A DNA stretch of 64,000 bases from Axinella damicornis. Lineage: Eukaryota > Porifera > Demospongiae > Axinellida > Axinellidae. Shown piece by piece: positions 25,465-36,806 of this stretch; the first letter of the stretch is position 1, and each line of letters opens with the position of its first letter. The position numbers and the translations under genes are program-made. Under the pieces are notes generated by a model that was not told where the DNA came from, searched no databases, and was given only the letters and a program-made list of their open reading frames with translations. The stretch is from NCBI GenBank assembly GCA_963931865.1, contig OZ007518.1, forward strand, positions 1,363,549 through 1,427,548, read 5' to 3'.

Positions 25465-26629
25465 CTGTGTGTGTATATATACCTGCCAACCATTTCTGTG
25501 TGCGTTCTGCCGGCACTGACACCAACTTGGAAGGAAGGGGTCATTCGTTTGTATAGCTTCTTCCTTTGGTTCTTGTATGGTCAATTGGAGATCTCCGCTC
25601 TGCGGGAGTCCTGCATGGTGTGTGTGGTCAGGGTATGAATGACTCCCACCTCTGACCCAGGAAGCTGCATGGGCATCTTCTGTGGTGGCTGTGATTGTGA
25701 AGGTGGTTTGAGGTTTGCTGACCTCAGCTGTACGTTGATCCAAATTTGGTGCTTGTGTACACCCTTATTGGATTAGTATACTGTCCGACTCAGATCTTCC
25801 CGTTGTCAAGTGTTTCTGATGTTTAACTCTTCCAAAAATTGGGTCGATTCCAGCTACCCTCTGCTACCGTACTGGAGTTAAAATTAAAATTGTTGTTGCT
25901 CAGATTTTGTAGCCTAAAATGGAGAAAGCGATTAAAGGGGAGTGGCCATATAATTCATAGTTCAACTTAGGAAAGTACAGAGACCACGACGGCTAAACCA
26001 GCTTGCAACATCTGATGAGGTGACAGAAAACCAGGGAAGACAAATTACTCATGTGTCCCTGGGGAGTCAAAGTGGCGTTTTGGGTACTATGGGTACCGTA
26101 CTATGTAGAAAATTAACAGTTGGTACAGGAAGGGATGTGTACGTGTAGCTGGTTTGATCAAGATGATTGTGGGTAGATGAAGTAATGCAGCTGGGAGGGT
26201 GGAATGGGCTGAAGTGAATGGTGGGCAGATTTCAAAAGCTAGGTGAAAAATCGGCCATGTTCTTTGCGGGGGTTAGAGTTCACTGCCTTTTGTTTGCAAG
26301 AGCAGAAGTGAGTGGTTGCATGCTCTTCCTGTGTGGTTCACTGCAATGGTCAGATAAGTAGCTTACTCCAACTAGATAGTGCCATGGTTACATAAATCAT
26401 GTGACCCATTATTTTATTAATTAACTCTTTCACACTGCTCATTGCATGTGATATGTAAAGTTCAAAGGTCAGAAGGTAGGCAGGGTAGCCTCATTGACAG
26501 ACTTGTACATAGGAGCACGTGATGTCAATGCTTTGCAAGCTCTAGAGCACTCAGTTCATGAGTAATAATTGTGGTTGTATAGAACAGCTAGAGAGAAAAA
26601 TACAAAAAACCTAGAATACCGACTATTAC

Positions 26630-26695
26630 AGGAGATTACTAGAGATTACTGGAGATTACTAGATATTACTAGAGATTACTAGAAATCTACTAGAG
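26630..26695. repeat. decamer repeat (AGAGATTACT)
   Basis: About six copies of the same unit as at 7735-7812, with decay at the right end. Confidence 0.8.
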
Positions 26696-26714
26696 AAGGA
26701 TACCCACCCACCTT

Positions 26715-26935
26715 AATGACATGCATGCTGGGTGCATGAGGTGCATATGACATGCATGCTGGGTGCATAAGGTGCATAATATTATATATGAGATGCATGC
26801 TGGGTGCATATGAGATGCATGCTGGGTGCATATGAGATGCATGCTGGGTACACGTGCATGAGGTGCATATGAGATGCATGCTGGGTACACGTGCATGAGG
26901 TGCATATGAGATGCATGCTGGGTGCATGTGTGTAA
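26715..26935. repeat. ATGCATGCTGGGTGCAT minisatellite
   Basis: About eight units of 20-32 bp around ATGCATGCTGGGTGCATATG. Two copies carry the longer spacer TACACGTGCATGAGGTGCAT. Confidence 0.85.
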
Positions 26936-27224
26936 CTGGAGAAAGTGCACATTTCAAGTATAGCTGGAAACATCTTTGCATCAGCTATAGAGCCAACATT
27001 CTCAGCTGTTAATTAATCAATAATTAGTTATTAGTTTCCCTTTCACTGGCAAGAAGTTCCAGAGATATCGATAACGTACACTTAATTAAGTCCATTACAC
27101 TTGATCTCTCACAATCTACTAATATAGATGCTTAGATCGAGGATTTCTGTGCAAACACTTAAAATTCACACATCTCTGCAGTCTTTGCATCTTTCTGTCT
27201 GCTTTACGAAGAGTACGTACGTCC

Positions 27225-27372
27225 ATCATGGAAGGAAGGGGGTGTTGTCACTCATGGAAGGAAGGGGGTGTTGTCCATCATGGAAGGAAGGGGGTGTTGT
27301 CCATCATGGAAGGAAGGGGGTGTTGTCCATCAAGGAAGGGGGTGTTGTCCATCATGGAAGGAAGGGAGTGTT
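27225..27372. repeat. 26-bp minisatellite (CATGGAAGGAAGGGGGTGTT)
   Basis: About six copies with unit CATCATGGAAGGAAGGGGGT plus GTTGTC, in which CATCATGG and CACTCATGG starts alternate. Confidence 0.85.
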
Positions 27373-28917
27373 GTCACTCATAGTAATGTGTGTGCCGTTA
27401 CATATAATCACCAAATCTCAGAAAGACTACATGTACTAGTTAACCCTTTCACTGGTAAACATGTGCTGGTAAATGTTATTTTCTGTACTAATCTGTATTG
27501 CCATTGTATGGTTATGTACATGGACACGTACATGTACAAATTGCTCACCACACCACCTAGTGTACCATCACTGACGTGCCACATCAAAAGGTTTACTAAT
27601 CGGATGCCTAGCTGTCTTCAGGCCTGGTGTAAGCAAGCCATTTAGCTGGGTGTGTAGTTTCTGTCAAGTGTTGCTCAAAGTTTATTACACAGACAAGCAT
27701 GCTAGACTGCTTGCATCACATCAGGCATGTGGACCATCCATTGTGACAATTAAGGGCTTCATGTTGCTGCGGACTGAAGCAGTGGAAGCACTGAAATCCA
27801 ATTCAGAGACTCAATAACTGATTACACAGTGGGTGTGTTTCCATGGCAGCCAAAGAGGTTGAAATTGTTGACTCCCCATTAGGTGAACTGCGGAAACATG
27901 ATCCAGATCTTCCTTTCAGCTGGCATTTTCTACGGCATGAAGCTCATACAGACATTCCAACCTTTCAAAATTTATAATTAAAATTTAATGAGGGTGCATG
28001 GCAACGCAGTCATGCAGTCGATCGTGTCACAGTAAATATTTTGATGAAATTACCGTGCATTTTTGTAGTGTGTACACTCAATTGCAAGAGCACATGATGT
28101 CAATCATCGTCGATGATGTCATATCGCATGCTCTTGGTATACTATAATTGAAGGTGTTTCAGGATCGATCAGAGAAAATCTCTTGTTTGCTCATAAGGAA
28201 TATACCTAAATTTTATATATACAAATCAGCAGCACTTAATTTTGGCATAGTCCACTTTACTTCACATGCAGCCCTTCAATTATAACTTATCGCTACATAT
28301 TTGGTGAATATGTAGTGATAATAGCGAAATCAGCGATGGAGTGTGCAAAGCGAAATTAGTGATGGAGGGTTATAACGAGGGTGAGAGGGTGACGACTGCA
28401 AAATGAGGGTGTCACTATCGTAATCACGGTGTCACCATCGTAATGAGGGTGAGTTGTGTATAGATTATTATCACATTCTGTGAGGTGGAGGGAATTAAGC
28501 TAGGTTTGGGGTGCATGTGCTTGTGGGTGTTGGGGGCAAGGTGTGCACTGATGTGGGAGAAGGAAGAAGAGGATCAATTAAGGAGGAGGGTGAAAATTTT
28601 GCTATACAAATAGTACATAGCGTACATAGCGTACATAGCATGCATACATAATTATGTGGAACTTGCAATCCCGATATTCTCAAGGTCATGCAGGCATCCC
28701 TGCCTGGCCCCAAGTGTTGTTCTGAGTATCTCCCAATGTATAGCTACTGTGTTATGCAGGACTTCAAATTTAAGGCATTACACACTCAACTCTCTCCAGT
28801 AAACAGCTCTACATGTGCAATACAGAGGTGGAATACTGACTTCACCTAGGCCGGCCTGCAGGACTAGACCTCACCCTCCTTCCAAAGCCCAAGTACGAGC
28901 ATGACCATCTCACATGA

Positions 28918-29192
28918 CAAGGGGGTGACACTCCCATAGACTGCCGTAGTCAGAGCTGTGACCGGGCTTATTGGCGTATCTTGACCCCGGAAGGGGTGGA
29001 GTTGCTACGCATTCTTCCATATACTATCTGCGGTCAAGCGGTCAAGGGCTGAAATACAGTGCAGTCAAACGGTCAAGAGTCTTTTACGATGCGGTCAAGT
29101 GTGGTTAAGCAGCAAAAGTGACGGTCAAGATTTCTTGACCCCGGTTCCAGCTCTGACTACGGCGTCAATGGGAGCTCTGTGTCACCCCCTTG
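28918..29192. mobile_element. 275-bp inverted-repeat element (CAAGGGGGTGACAC termini)
   Basis: The left end is CAAGGGGGTGACACTCCCAT and continues into GCCGTAGTCAGAGCT. The right end has AGCTCTGACTACGGCGTCAA, then ATGGGAG, then GTGTCACCCCCTTG. The arms pair over about 45-50 bp with small mismatches. The interior repeats CGGTCAAG several times and is non-coding. No unambiguous target duplication is visible. Confidence 0.75.
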
Positions 29193-29199
29193 CATAATT

Positions 29200-30340
29200 C
29201 ACAGATACGGTGCTATCTCCTCTAACGTTTGTTGAATTGCCCTCGCCTCTTCAGGCATTGAGCAAGCTGATTTGAACTAATGGAACTCAAGGTGGCATGT
29301 TCTGGTCATTGCTTCCCCAATAATCGAGTAACAAGTCGCGGATCCAGGCTGTTCTGTGCACACATTGATTCTTGACTTCCCCACCTATAACAGCTGTAAT
29401 ACGCTGAATCCCACTAATGCATACCGAAGCTAATAGGATGTACACCGGGCAAGAATGCTCGAGAAGGGTGCTCTTTGGAACAATTTCTCCATCGCTGCAT
29501 GCATAGCTACTTTAATCAAAGCTTGAAGTAAAAAAACAGACCATGAAATAAGCTCTGCAGTACGTATGGACACCTATATAATAGTTCCAGGTAGATCACC
29601 CACTTTATACTTTAATGTAGCTATGTGAATATCACCAAGTTCTGCATAATTATAGTCTCGCTCCAACAATGAGAGTAAAAGACTTGCAATTGAGCACTTG
29701 GCTATAGCTAGGACAGACTCAGTTCAGGGTTTCCACTCGTGTGAAGTGACAGTATGTTGTATTCTCTAGCTATGCCAACTGTGCAGTCTTGATGGTGCAA
29801 TGTAGCACTGATTGAAACTCAAAGCTCCCTGAAGAATTCACATCAGGTGTACTGGGAGCTAGAACCTGGTGCATATATATAGACTGAACTAGAGTAATCA
29901 TGACATTGCACAACCATGACATCACACAAATGAGGAGAGTGAATTAATTTGTGCACTAGGTTTTATTCACAGAGTACACACATGACCGTACATAGTGCTG
30001 CATAACTCTACTTTTCGTGCAGAAGCAAGGAACAAGGTTACATAATTATTGCACTAAATAATCTGTGGACCATTATAGTCACCGTAATACCTCATTATTT
30101 TAATTAGGTGCATGCACCTATTTCTCCACAGGAAGGAAATATGCGCCTATAAGGGAGATGTACTTAATTATGAACAACATTCCTAAAAAGGAATTAAGTG
30201 TATTTCATTTCAATTATAGCGTCTTCCACTCTGTAGGGTCGAAAATGCAAGCCTGGCTTTCTGGAAGAAACTTCAGCGCCTAATTTCAGTCATGAGTTGA
30301 ACCTGTGCCTAACAGGAAACATGTGACTATAAATGAGTTG
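29200..30340. other. no gene recognised
   Basis: AT-rich DNA without supportable open frames, splice-bounded segments or repeats that I can define. Confidence 0.4.
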
Positions 30341-30346
30341 CACTTA

Positions 30347-30690
30347 TTACACCGTGCACGTAATGTAATGCAAAAATGTGCAACTATGGTATGTACATGT
30401 ATGCTTAAACATGACTGCACAAGTGCTAGGGTGACTTGTCTGACACACTGGGCACTTCAGGGCTAGCAGTGTTCCTTCCGTGCAGTCTGTCCCACACCTC
30501 TTGAATGTCGGGAGACACTTCTGTGAAGAGCTTGTTCCAATCCCAGTGCCTATCCTCCTGTCAGCAAGCAGAGAAGATATCTTCTGAGATGCAGTGTATC
30601 TGGCCAAGGGCACAACAAGCCACTGGCCGAAGGCGGCTTCGGTGGCGTTAACTATCAGCTTGGCATACTCCTCATTTCCTGTTGATTTTG
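30347..30690 (-). CDS. possible coding segment, function unknown
   Basis: A minus-strand frame is open from about 30690 to a stop at 30347. It reads EEYAKLIVNATEAAFGQWLV, then VPLARYTASQKISSLLADRR, then a Cys-rich tail (LKCPVCQTSHPSTC). An acceptor-like CAACAG precedes GAAATGAGG at about 30684. A second frame upstream (30850-31034, QVMITLLKLWSCDQLRKILS) could be another exon, but the phases do not join cleanly. I recognise no family; the CxxC pairs might bind metal. Confidence 0.3.
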
Positions 30691-31259
30691 CTAGTTTGTA
30701 TTTTAGTTTTAATATCAGACCACAAGAAAAACGTTTGTTTTAGTTCTAGCTACGTATTTAGGACCTACGACAGTATATAGTTTTAGTGTTTTAGTTTCAA
30801 TTACTAAATCTCACTATTATTTTCGTATATATACTGTATGAAATTTTGATAAGGGTCAAGACCATATCCAGACAGAATCTTCCTCAGCTGATCACAAGAC
30901 CACAGTTTTAGTAGAGTTATCATCACTTGGTCTCTACTGGCTGAGAGTGAGGGGGGAAGGAAAGAGGACTGAAATAAACAGCACCCGCGTGAATCAACAC
31001 CAATAGCATCCTCCAGTTCTCTCATAACATTCAACCCACTGAGGTTCCGCCCTTGTGGCAGGCAATCACAATCTCACGCTTTTCAATTACAAACAACAAC
31101 TGAGAGCTAAAAAACTGCTTTACTCTTCTGTTCACGCCCTTATATACCCCCTCCACGCATGCGTACCAACCTCATGGGGATGCCCCACTAATATGAGAGC
31201 TACGTTTCTGTATAATTCCCTCCGCTTTGCTCCAGTCAACCGACAGAAACAACACTTAG

Positions 31260-31337
31260 TGCCATAGCCACTGCGCCATGAGGCTGGGATTGTGATTCAT
31301 GAAAGGGTGTGTCCCTTGGCCCTCAGTGGCTATGGCA
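31260..31337. repeat. 78-nt hairpin with perfect 14-bp stem
   Basis: TGCCATAGCCACTG at 31260-31273 pairs with CAGTGGCTATGGCA at 31324-31337. Both arms read outward as GCAGTGGC / CAGTGGCTATGGCA, which resembles a tRNA A box. I found no tRNA fold. Confidence 0.7.
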
Positions 31338-31775
31338 GCTCAAGCTGGATGCCCCTGCGCTCCGGTCACATGGTGCTGTTCTCAGTCCTCTATTCCACCT
31401 CACTCTCAGAGAAATCATGTTTTGCTTCACTCATCAGAGGAGGTCCGTCGGGGTCAATAGGTCGTAAATGAAATGATCACGTGCCTATACAATCCTAATG
31501 GAGATCAAACCAGAGGCTGTTTCACCACTGCACCCCCGAGCTTTCATCATAGTTATTGGATTCACCAGACAATATGCTAACAATCAATGCACTGTACCCC
31601 TGAGGTACAAGCGTAGGTAAAGATAAGCATGGTCTTGCGTAGGCAGTGCGAAGTTCAAACACGAAAGGAATGCAATCACGCAGCAACCTGTCTTCAAATT
31701 ACATCTGATCCGGCTTCCCGTCGAACCTCCTCTGTTCACTCATGATGTGGAATTTCCCATTCCCTTGGTAACTTC

Positions 31776-31834
31776 CATCTATCCATCTATCTATCTGTCT
31801 ATCTATCTATCTACCTAGCTAGCTATCTGTGTAA

Positions 31835-31881
<47 letters not shown>

Positions 31882-32014
31882 CATATGTAATCCATTGCTA
31901 ACAATAGTGCTCACGGCTAAATGTTGAAGCTAAAATGACCGTAGCTTCTAATTTCCGATGTTAAATTTCATCTGTCTGTCTATCTATCTTGTCTATCCAT
32001 CTATCTATCTATGG

Positions 32015-32052
<38 letters not shown>
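31776..32052. repeat. two (TATC)n microsatellites in a local duplication
   Basis: CTAT/CTGT tetranucleotide tracts lie at about 31776-31880 and 31973-32058. Each is followed by a related sequence (ATCCATTGCTAACAATAGTG / ACCCATTGCCAAAAATAGTG), so the whole block appears duplicated. Confidence 0.85.
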
Positions 32053-32058
<6 letters not shown>

Positions 32059-32402
32059 AACCCATTGCCAAAAATAGTGCCTACAGCAACCAGATGACAT
32101 TTCCCAGCTGATTCCGCTATCAGACTCAGTACAGCAAACCAGACCATTACCTCAGTTACTTCCGCTTCAGGAGAAAGAACTTTTGCTAGGACTTTCAGAT
32201 CAATATCCCCATCCTGTGGAATGGAAAGAGATTTTCAGATCAATATCCCCATCCTGTGGAATTGAAAGAGGTGCTTCTAGTAGCACGTACCATGTTTGGT
32301 AGGTATAATAATAGTCTAGCAGTCTCATGATATACCATATGTATTGAACTATGTACCAATCAGAGGGACTGCACCAGACAGGAAGTGAAGACAGGAGCAA
32401 AC

Positions 32403-32440
32403 TAGCCTCGTTCCCAGGCGAGCGTCTGGGAACGAGGCTA
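32403..32440. mobile_element. minimal palindromic miniature element (38 bp)
   Basis: It consists almost entirely of the two termini, TAGCCTCGTTCCCAGGC and GTCTGGGAACGAGGCTA. The flanks GGAGCAAAC / GGAGAGAAC are near-identical 9-mers. Confidence 0.75.
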
Positions 32441-32756
32441 GGAGAGAACATGATATTAGAAGATTGGACTATTGCACATCAGTTGCACTTGACTCCAAGA
32501 CAGAAAGTGAATCGAAATCATCCACGTTTCCCAACGATGTGCCCACAGTTGAGCCAAATCACATGCAGCAACAGGTAGCTATACCTATCAAGCACCCCCA
32601 CTTATCCCAAGCTCCCACCCCCATTTTATGTGTAAGGTCTTGCACCGACACTATATATGACAGTTACACGTAACATCGCAAATCTTCTTTATGCTGAGTA
32701 AGCAAAAATTGCAGTAGTAGAGTGATTCATTAAAGGTCATGTGATAGTGATCATTA

Positions 32757-32766
32757 CCTTATTTGG
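32757..32766 (+). promoter_or_regulatory. CArG box (CCTTATTTGG), gene 1 of the array
   Basis: It matches CC(A/T)6GG, the SRF/MADS-box site, 102 bp before the 5'UTR donor at 32869. Context TTACCTTATTTGGA is shared with the other array promoters. Confidence 0.65.
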
Positions 32767-33082
32767 AGACTTCATAAATTTAAATTCTGTTGTTGAACCA
32801 ACCAGCAACTACCAGTGAACGGATTGCCTTGTGTTGTGTGCACCTGACAGAGAATCCCTAAGTATCAGGTAAGGTACTGAGTGTGCACACTGAAATAGCA
32901 GTTTGCAGCCACTTCTGCCAGTGTATTGAAACTAGAATAATTATGGGACATTGAGTGAGATTAGTTAGTGGGCGTGTTTAGCTACGCGGTAAGACAATTT
33001 ATAATTCCAGTCTGCTTGAATTTGCCTTACTAGTTGAGAAGGGTTGTCAGTATGTTGTCCTGTCTCTGTACCCAGGTGCACA

Positions 33083-35263
33083 ATGGCACAACCACAGGGT
33101 CACTTTGGCTACCAGATCATCCGGATCATCAAAACGTCCTCCCTTGGTGTGGGATCATATGGAGCCGTCTACAGAGCTCTGTGCGATGAGCTACCATGTG
33201 CCGCTAAAATCCTTCACCCAACACTATTTGAGACAAGCGACCCAGGTGCAAGAAAGATAATGGAACGTTTTGAGCAAGAGTGCCAATTCCTGAGTGGTGT
33301 CAGACACCCCCACATCGTGCAGTACTTGGGGGTGAGTAGGGATTCTGAGTCTGGGCTGCCAGTGCTACTGATGGAACTCATGGATACTACTCTGACCCGA
33401 TTCCTGGAGAGATCTGAAGAGCCACTTCCCTTCCACATCCAAGTGGACCTTTGTCACGATATAGTCCTGGCCCTCGCCTACCTCCACTCGAATGGTATCA
33501 TACACCGCGACCTCTCCAGCAACAACGTGTTGTTGATTGGAAACAGAGCCAAGGTCACTGATTTTGGGATGTCAAAGTTATCCAGCATGAATCCTCGCAT
33601 GACCCCCATGACCATGTGCCCGGGAACACTAGCCTACATGCCACCAGAAGCACTGAAAGAGCCTCCAATTTATTCCACGAAGCTGGACTGCTTCTCGTTT
33701 GGTGTAGTGAGTGTTCAGATACTGACTCAACAGTTTCCTAACCCTGGTGTGCGTTTCAGAACAATAGACATCACTGACCCAAGGATACCTAGTGGCACAG
33801 TCAATGTGTCTATTCCTGAGATTGAACGTCGCCGATCCCATATTGATCTGGTCGACCCAGCCCATCCCTTGCTGCCAGTTGCCCTCAACTGTCTGAAGGA
33901 CAGACACGGAGAGAGGCCCTCATCTCAGGAGCTCTGCCATTGTCTAGCTGCTCTGAAAGAAGCCCCCCAGTACGGTGAAAGAGTGCAGCAGGCACAAAGA
34001 GTCACAACTGATGGAGAAAGTGTGCAAATCAGGGAACTGCGAGCAGAAGTCCAAGAAAGACAAAGAGAAATGGAGCAACTTCAGCAACAGCACAAACAGC
34101 AGATTGAAAACCTCCAGCAAGAGAAAGATCGCATAATCGAGAGCAACGAGAGACAACTTCAAGAGAAAGATCGTACAATTCATGCCAAGGAAAGACAACT
34201 GCGACAGCTATACCAACAGCTACAAGAAAATGGGCAACACAGACGTCTGGAAAGTGTGCTATGTCTTGTGGCAAGGGACCAGCGAATCAGGGAGCTGCAG
34301 CAGCAGATCTGTGATCATCCAACAGCCGAACTCCAGGTCAGAGGTCAGAGTGCAAGAGAGGGACCATTTGGCTCATCCTGGAGGAAGTGTGGGAGGGCAC
34401 CATGTACAATGAAAGGACATTCATCTGTGGTGAATGGTCATGTGGCTTACTTTAACCCACATCATTCCAGTCATGTGTATTCCTATGACTCTGTGGAACA
34501 GACGTGGTCCTCCCTCCCACCGTGCCGTCACATATTTTCCAGCCTGGCAGTAGTCAATGGTCTCCTCACTGCCATTGGGGGAAGGGTGACTATAGTTGCC
34601 ACAAACCAAGTCCTCAGTTTGACTGGTGAGAGGAAGTGGGTGGAGCACTTCCCACCCATGCCAACCAAGCGTGCTTCCCCTACAGCTGTGTGCAGTGGGG
34701 CATCTCTGGTCGTGGCAGGAGGAGTAGGAATGAACATCGCTTACCTGGACACAGTAGAAGTGATGGACACCGAGACCCTACAGTGGTCCACTGCCAGCAG
34801 GCTGCCTTTTCCACTCTGCTACGCATCAGCAACAATCTGCCAAGACCGCATCCACTTGCTGGGGTATAACACATACAATGAACCAAGATCAGTGCTTGCA
34901 TGCTCCATGGCTGACCTCCGACAGTCTTGTCGATCTCCAGGAGTAGGGGCGTGGTTGAAGAGTTTGACTCTGAAAACAGTCTGGCACCGAGTTGCTGATC
35001 TTCCAGTTCACCACTCCACTTGTGCCACTCTCTGTGGACAGCTGCTAGCAGTTGGTGGGGAATACGATGATACTACAGCTGCCATTCACCAGCACAACAC
35101 AGCAACCAATTCCTGGGAGGTCATCAGTCACATGCCCACTGAACGATATGAGACTCTAGTAGCAGTCCTCCCTGGCAACAAACTGATGGTGGTGGGAGGC
35201 TTCACAAAAGATTGCGCCGGTCATGCAGCTGATATAGTGGAAATTGCCGCCCTTCAAGAATAG
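33083..35263 (+). CDS. kinase-coiled coil-Kelch protein, array gene 1
   Basis: 726 residues in one coding exon. The start is ATG 33083 (MAQPQGHFGYQ), just after a CCCAG acceptor at 33075. The 5'UTR intron 32869-33075 follows a GTATCAG|GTAAGG donor. The kinase domain spans about 15-293: glycine loop LGVGSYGAV 21-29, Lys42 (CAAKIL), Glu66, HRDLSSNN with Asp143 and Asn148, DFG 160-162, MPPE 186-189 and Arg278. All catalytic residues are present; the HRDLSSNN loop suggests a TKL-like kinase. A coiled coil spans about 315-409 with two 14-residue EKDRxI units. Six Kelch blades follow from about 428 to the end. The segment after LESV reads LCLVARD where its paralogues have EQRLVAKD. The blade-2 loop is RVTIVATNQV. 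No signal peptide or membrane segment is seen, so a cytosolic role is likely. Substrates are unknown. Confidence 0.93.
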   Translation: MAQPQGHFGYQIIRIIKTSSLGVGSYGAVYRALCDELPCAAKILHPTLFETSDPGARKIMERFEQECQFLSGVRHPHIVQYLGVSRDSESGLPVLLMELMDTTLTRFLERSEEPLPFHIQVDLCHDIVLALAYLHSNGIIHRDLSSNNVLLIGNRAKVTDFGMSKLSSMNPRMTPMTMCPGTLAYMPPEALKEPPIYSTKLDCFSFGVVSVQILTQQFPNPGVRFRTIDITDPRIPSGTVNVSIPEIERRRSHIDLVDPAHPLLPVALNCLKDRHGERPSSQELCHCLAALKEAPQYGERVQQAQRVTTDGESVQIRELRAEVQERQREMEQLQQQHKQQIENLQQEKDRIIESNERQLQEKDRTIHAKERQLRQLYQQLQENGQHRRLESVLCLVARDQRIRELQQQICDHPTAELQVRGQSAREGPFGSSWRKCGRAPCTMKGHSSVVNGHVAYFNPHHSSHVYSYDSVEQTWSSLPPCRHIFSSLAVVNGLLTAIGGRVTIVATNQVLSLTGERKWVEHFPPMPTKRASPTAVCSGASLVVAGGVGMNIAYLDTVEVMDTETLQWSTASRLPFPLCYASATICQDRIHLLGYNTYNEPRSVLACSMADLRQSCRSPGVGAWLKSLTLKTVWHRVADLPVHHSTCATLCGQLLAVGGEYDDTTAAIHQHNTATNSWEVISHMPTERYETLVAVLPGNKLMVVGGFTKDCAGHAADIVEIAALQE

Positions 35264-35439
35264 AATGTACTCATTTTAAGAATAGTAATGAATACTAACT
35301 GTGCATACAACTGTTCAGTATGACTATTTTCGTAAATGTGAAAGGAGGCTAAGTCAACTCATATGGTGTGGGTGTGACACACGGACCGTTTAGACTAGCT
35401 GATGTATTGACAGCAGGACCAGCAGTATCTGCTGAATGA

Positions 35440-35476
<37 letters not shown>

Positions 35477-36160
35477 CTCAAAACACACACCCACAGCCAC
35501 ACTAGTCTCATACCCAGGCCTTCCGTTCCTGTAGCAGGAAGGTCTGGAAGAACCTCCCACACGATACAGTACAATGTCATATATCCACTCTAATGATGCC
35601 ATGGAACACTTATTGTCAGTGTGTGAGTTGGAGAACCAGGAAAATGAAAGATCAAGATGATTTAACATCCAGGAGATCACACAAAGCGTCAGTGATGTCA
35701 CAGTAGCACGTGCATCTGTGATGCCATTGACTGACTACAGCGACGTGCCAAAGATCGCTGGGAGAGGGAAGATAGGTGTCCATAAGTGTCGCAGGATGTT
35801 TCCCAGCAGTCATCAACTCTAGAAAAGCAGAAGGGGTGGATATTTCCACTAGTCGAGAGGCTCGCTTGCCTGTGTGAAGCGGCTCGATCGACTGCATCGT
35901 CATACGGCACTTTCTCGAGGTCTGTTGCTACTACGTAGAATGTCATTCCTCTGCTTCGTTACCAATGGGGTCTTGATGCTGGCTATTTCTCTGTCTTCTA
36001 TGTAGTAGTCATCCTTCATGAAGTCTCCGTACACGTGCAAGCAAAAATAGTAATGGGACTACCACGGGAAAGGTTTCAATGGACATTTCATGCTCCTTCC
36101 CTTCCTTCCGCTCACTGTGTCATAATGCACTCCTAATATCATGACATAAGAGGAGAAAAC

Positions 36161-36400
36161 AATGAGATAAGAAGCTGGGATTTGCACAATTGTGATCAGC
36201 ATGAATTGAGCTTTCCAATGATGCCCATTTTGCTATAGGTTGAATTACCCAAATTCATGGATTAATATTATTGCCTTTGGTTGAGTGCGAACTTTGGCAA
36301 AATGTGACCTATACTAAAAGTCATTTTTAGGACATCAGTTGAAGTTTCTCTTCATGCTGATCACATTGGCATAATACCAAGCTTCATAGCTATCTCATTC
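36161..36400. repeat. foldback element (GAAGCTGGGATTTGCAC family)
   Basis: The left arm is GAGATAAGAAGCTGGGATTT...GATCAGCATGAA. The right arm is TTCATGCTGATCAC...AAGCTTCATAGCTATCTCATT, inverted. The interior contains GCCTTTGGTTGAGTGCG, shared with the other copies. Confidence 0.7.
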
Positions 36401-36493
36401 AAATGCATGGTGTCGTTTGGTAGACAATGGCTATACAGAGCAGACAATTAATGGATATACGGAGTAGCCAGCTTAGTACGATGTGTTAGGTGT

Positions 36494-36806
36494 CTTGGGA
36501 TAGGAATGAGGTAGCTATGAAGCTGGGATTTGCACCATTGTGATCAGCATGAAAAGAACCATCAACTGATGTCCTTTTAATATTGGTCACAAAAACCCGC
36601 ACTCGACCGAAGGCTATAATTATTCCTTAAAGGCACAAAAGCGTGGTAGCTAACATGTCATAGAGGCTGCTCCATGCTGTAAGCCTTCCGACATTATTGG
36701 GTCAACAGTCAACCTACAGCAAAATAGACATCATTTGAAAGCCCCATTCAAGTTCATCACAATGGTGCAAATCCCAGCCTCGTATCTCATTCCTAGCCCA
36801 AGATAC
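36494..36806. repeat. foldback element (GAAGCTGGGATTTGCAC family), opposite orientation
   Basis: The left arm is GGAATGAGGTAGCTATGAAG...GATCAGCATGAA and the right arm is ATCACAATGGTGCAAATCCC...TATCTCATTCCTAG. The interior has CACTCGACCGAAGGCTATAA, the reverse orientation of the preceding copy. Confidence 0.7.

Larger units (their letters stand above)
25470..28900. other. gene-poor, repeat-rich stretch
   Basis: An open frame on the minus strand at 25411-25743 overlaps the minisatellite end and competes with a second open frame, so I do not call it. The rest holds the decamer repeat at 26630-26695 and minisatellites at 26.7 and 27.2 kb. A 50-bp palindrome lies at about 28086-28136 (CAAGAGCA...TGCTCTTG). 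Confidence 0.45.

Noticed and set aside
25411..25743. Minus-strand frame starting MDQRTAEVSKPQ
   Set aside because: A second minus-strand frame is equally open over the same DNA, the frame runs into the minisatellite palindrome, and no domain is visible.
23469..27372. CRISPR-like arrays of short direct repeats
   Set aside because: The repeats are contiguous, with no unique spacers of constant length, and the DNA is animal nuclear; these are minisatellites.
33044..33082. Upstream extension of the gene 1 frame, and similar extensions in genes 2-6
   Set aside because: The extension crosses the intron acceptor (CCCAG), uses non-ATG starts and differs between copies. The shared MAQ/MEQ start lies just after the acceptor.
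33214..33438. Conserved minus-strand frames opposite the kinase genes
   Set aside because: They recur in every copy only because the sense coding sequence is conserved; they are antisense shadows.
35390..35701. Gly-rich open frame on the minus strand
   Set aside because: Produced by the poly-C tract; no other coding evidence.
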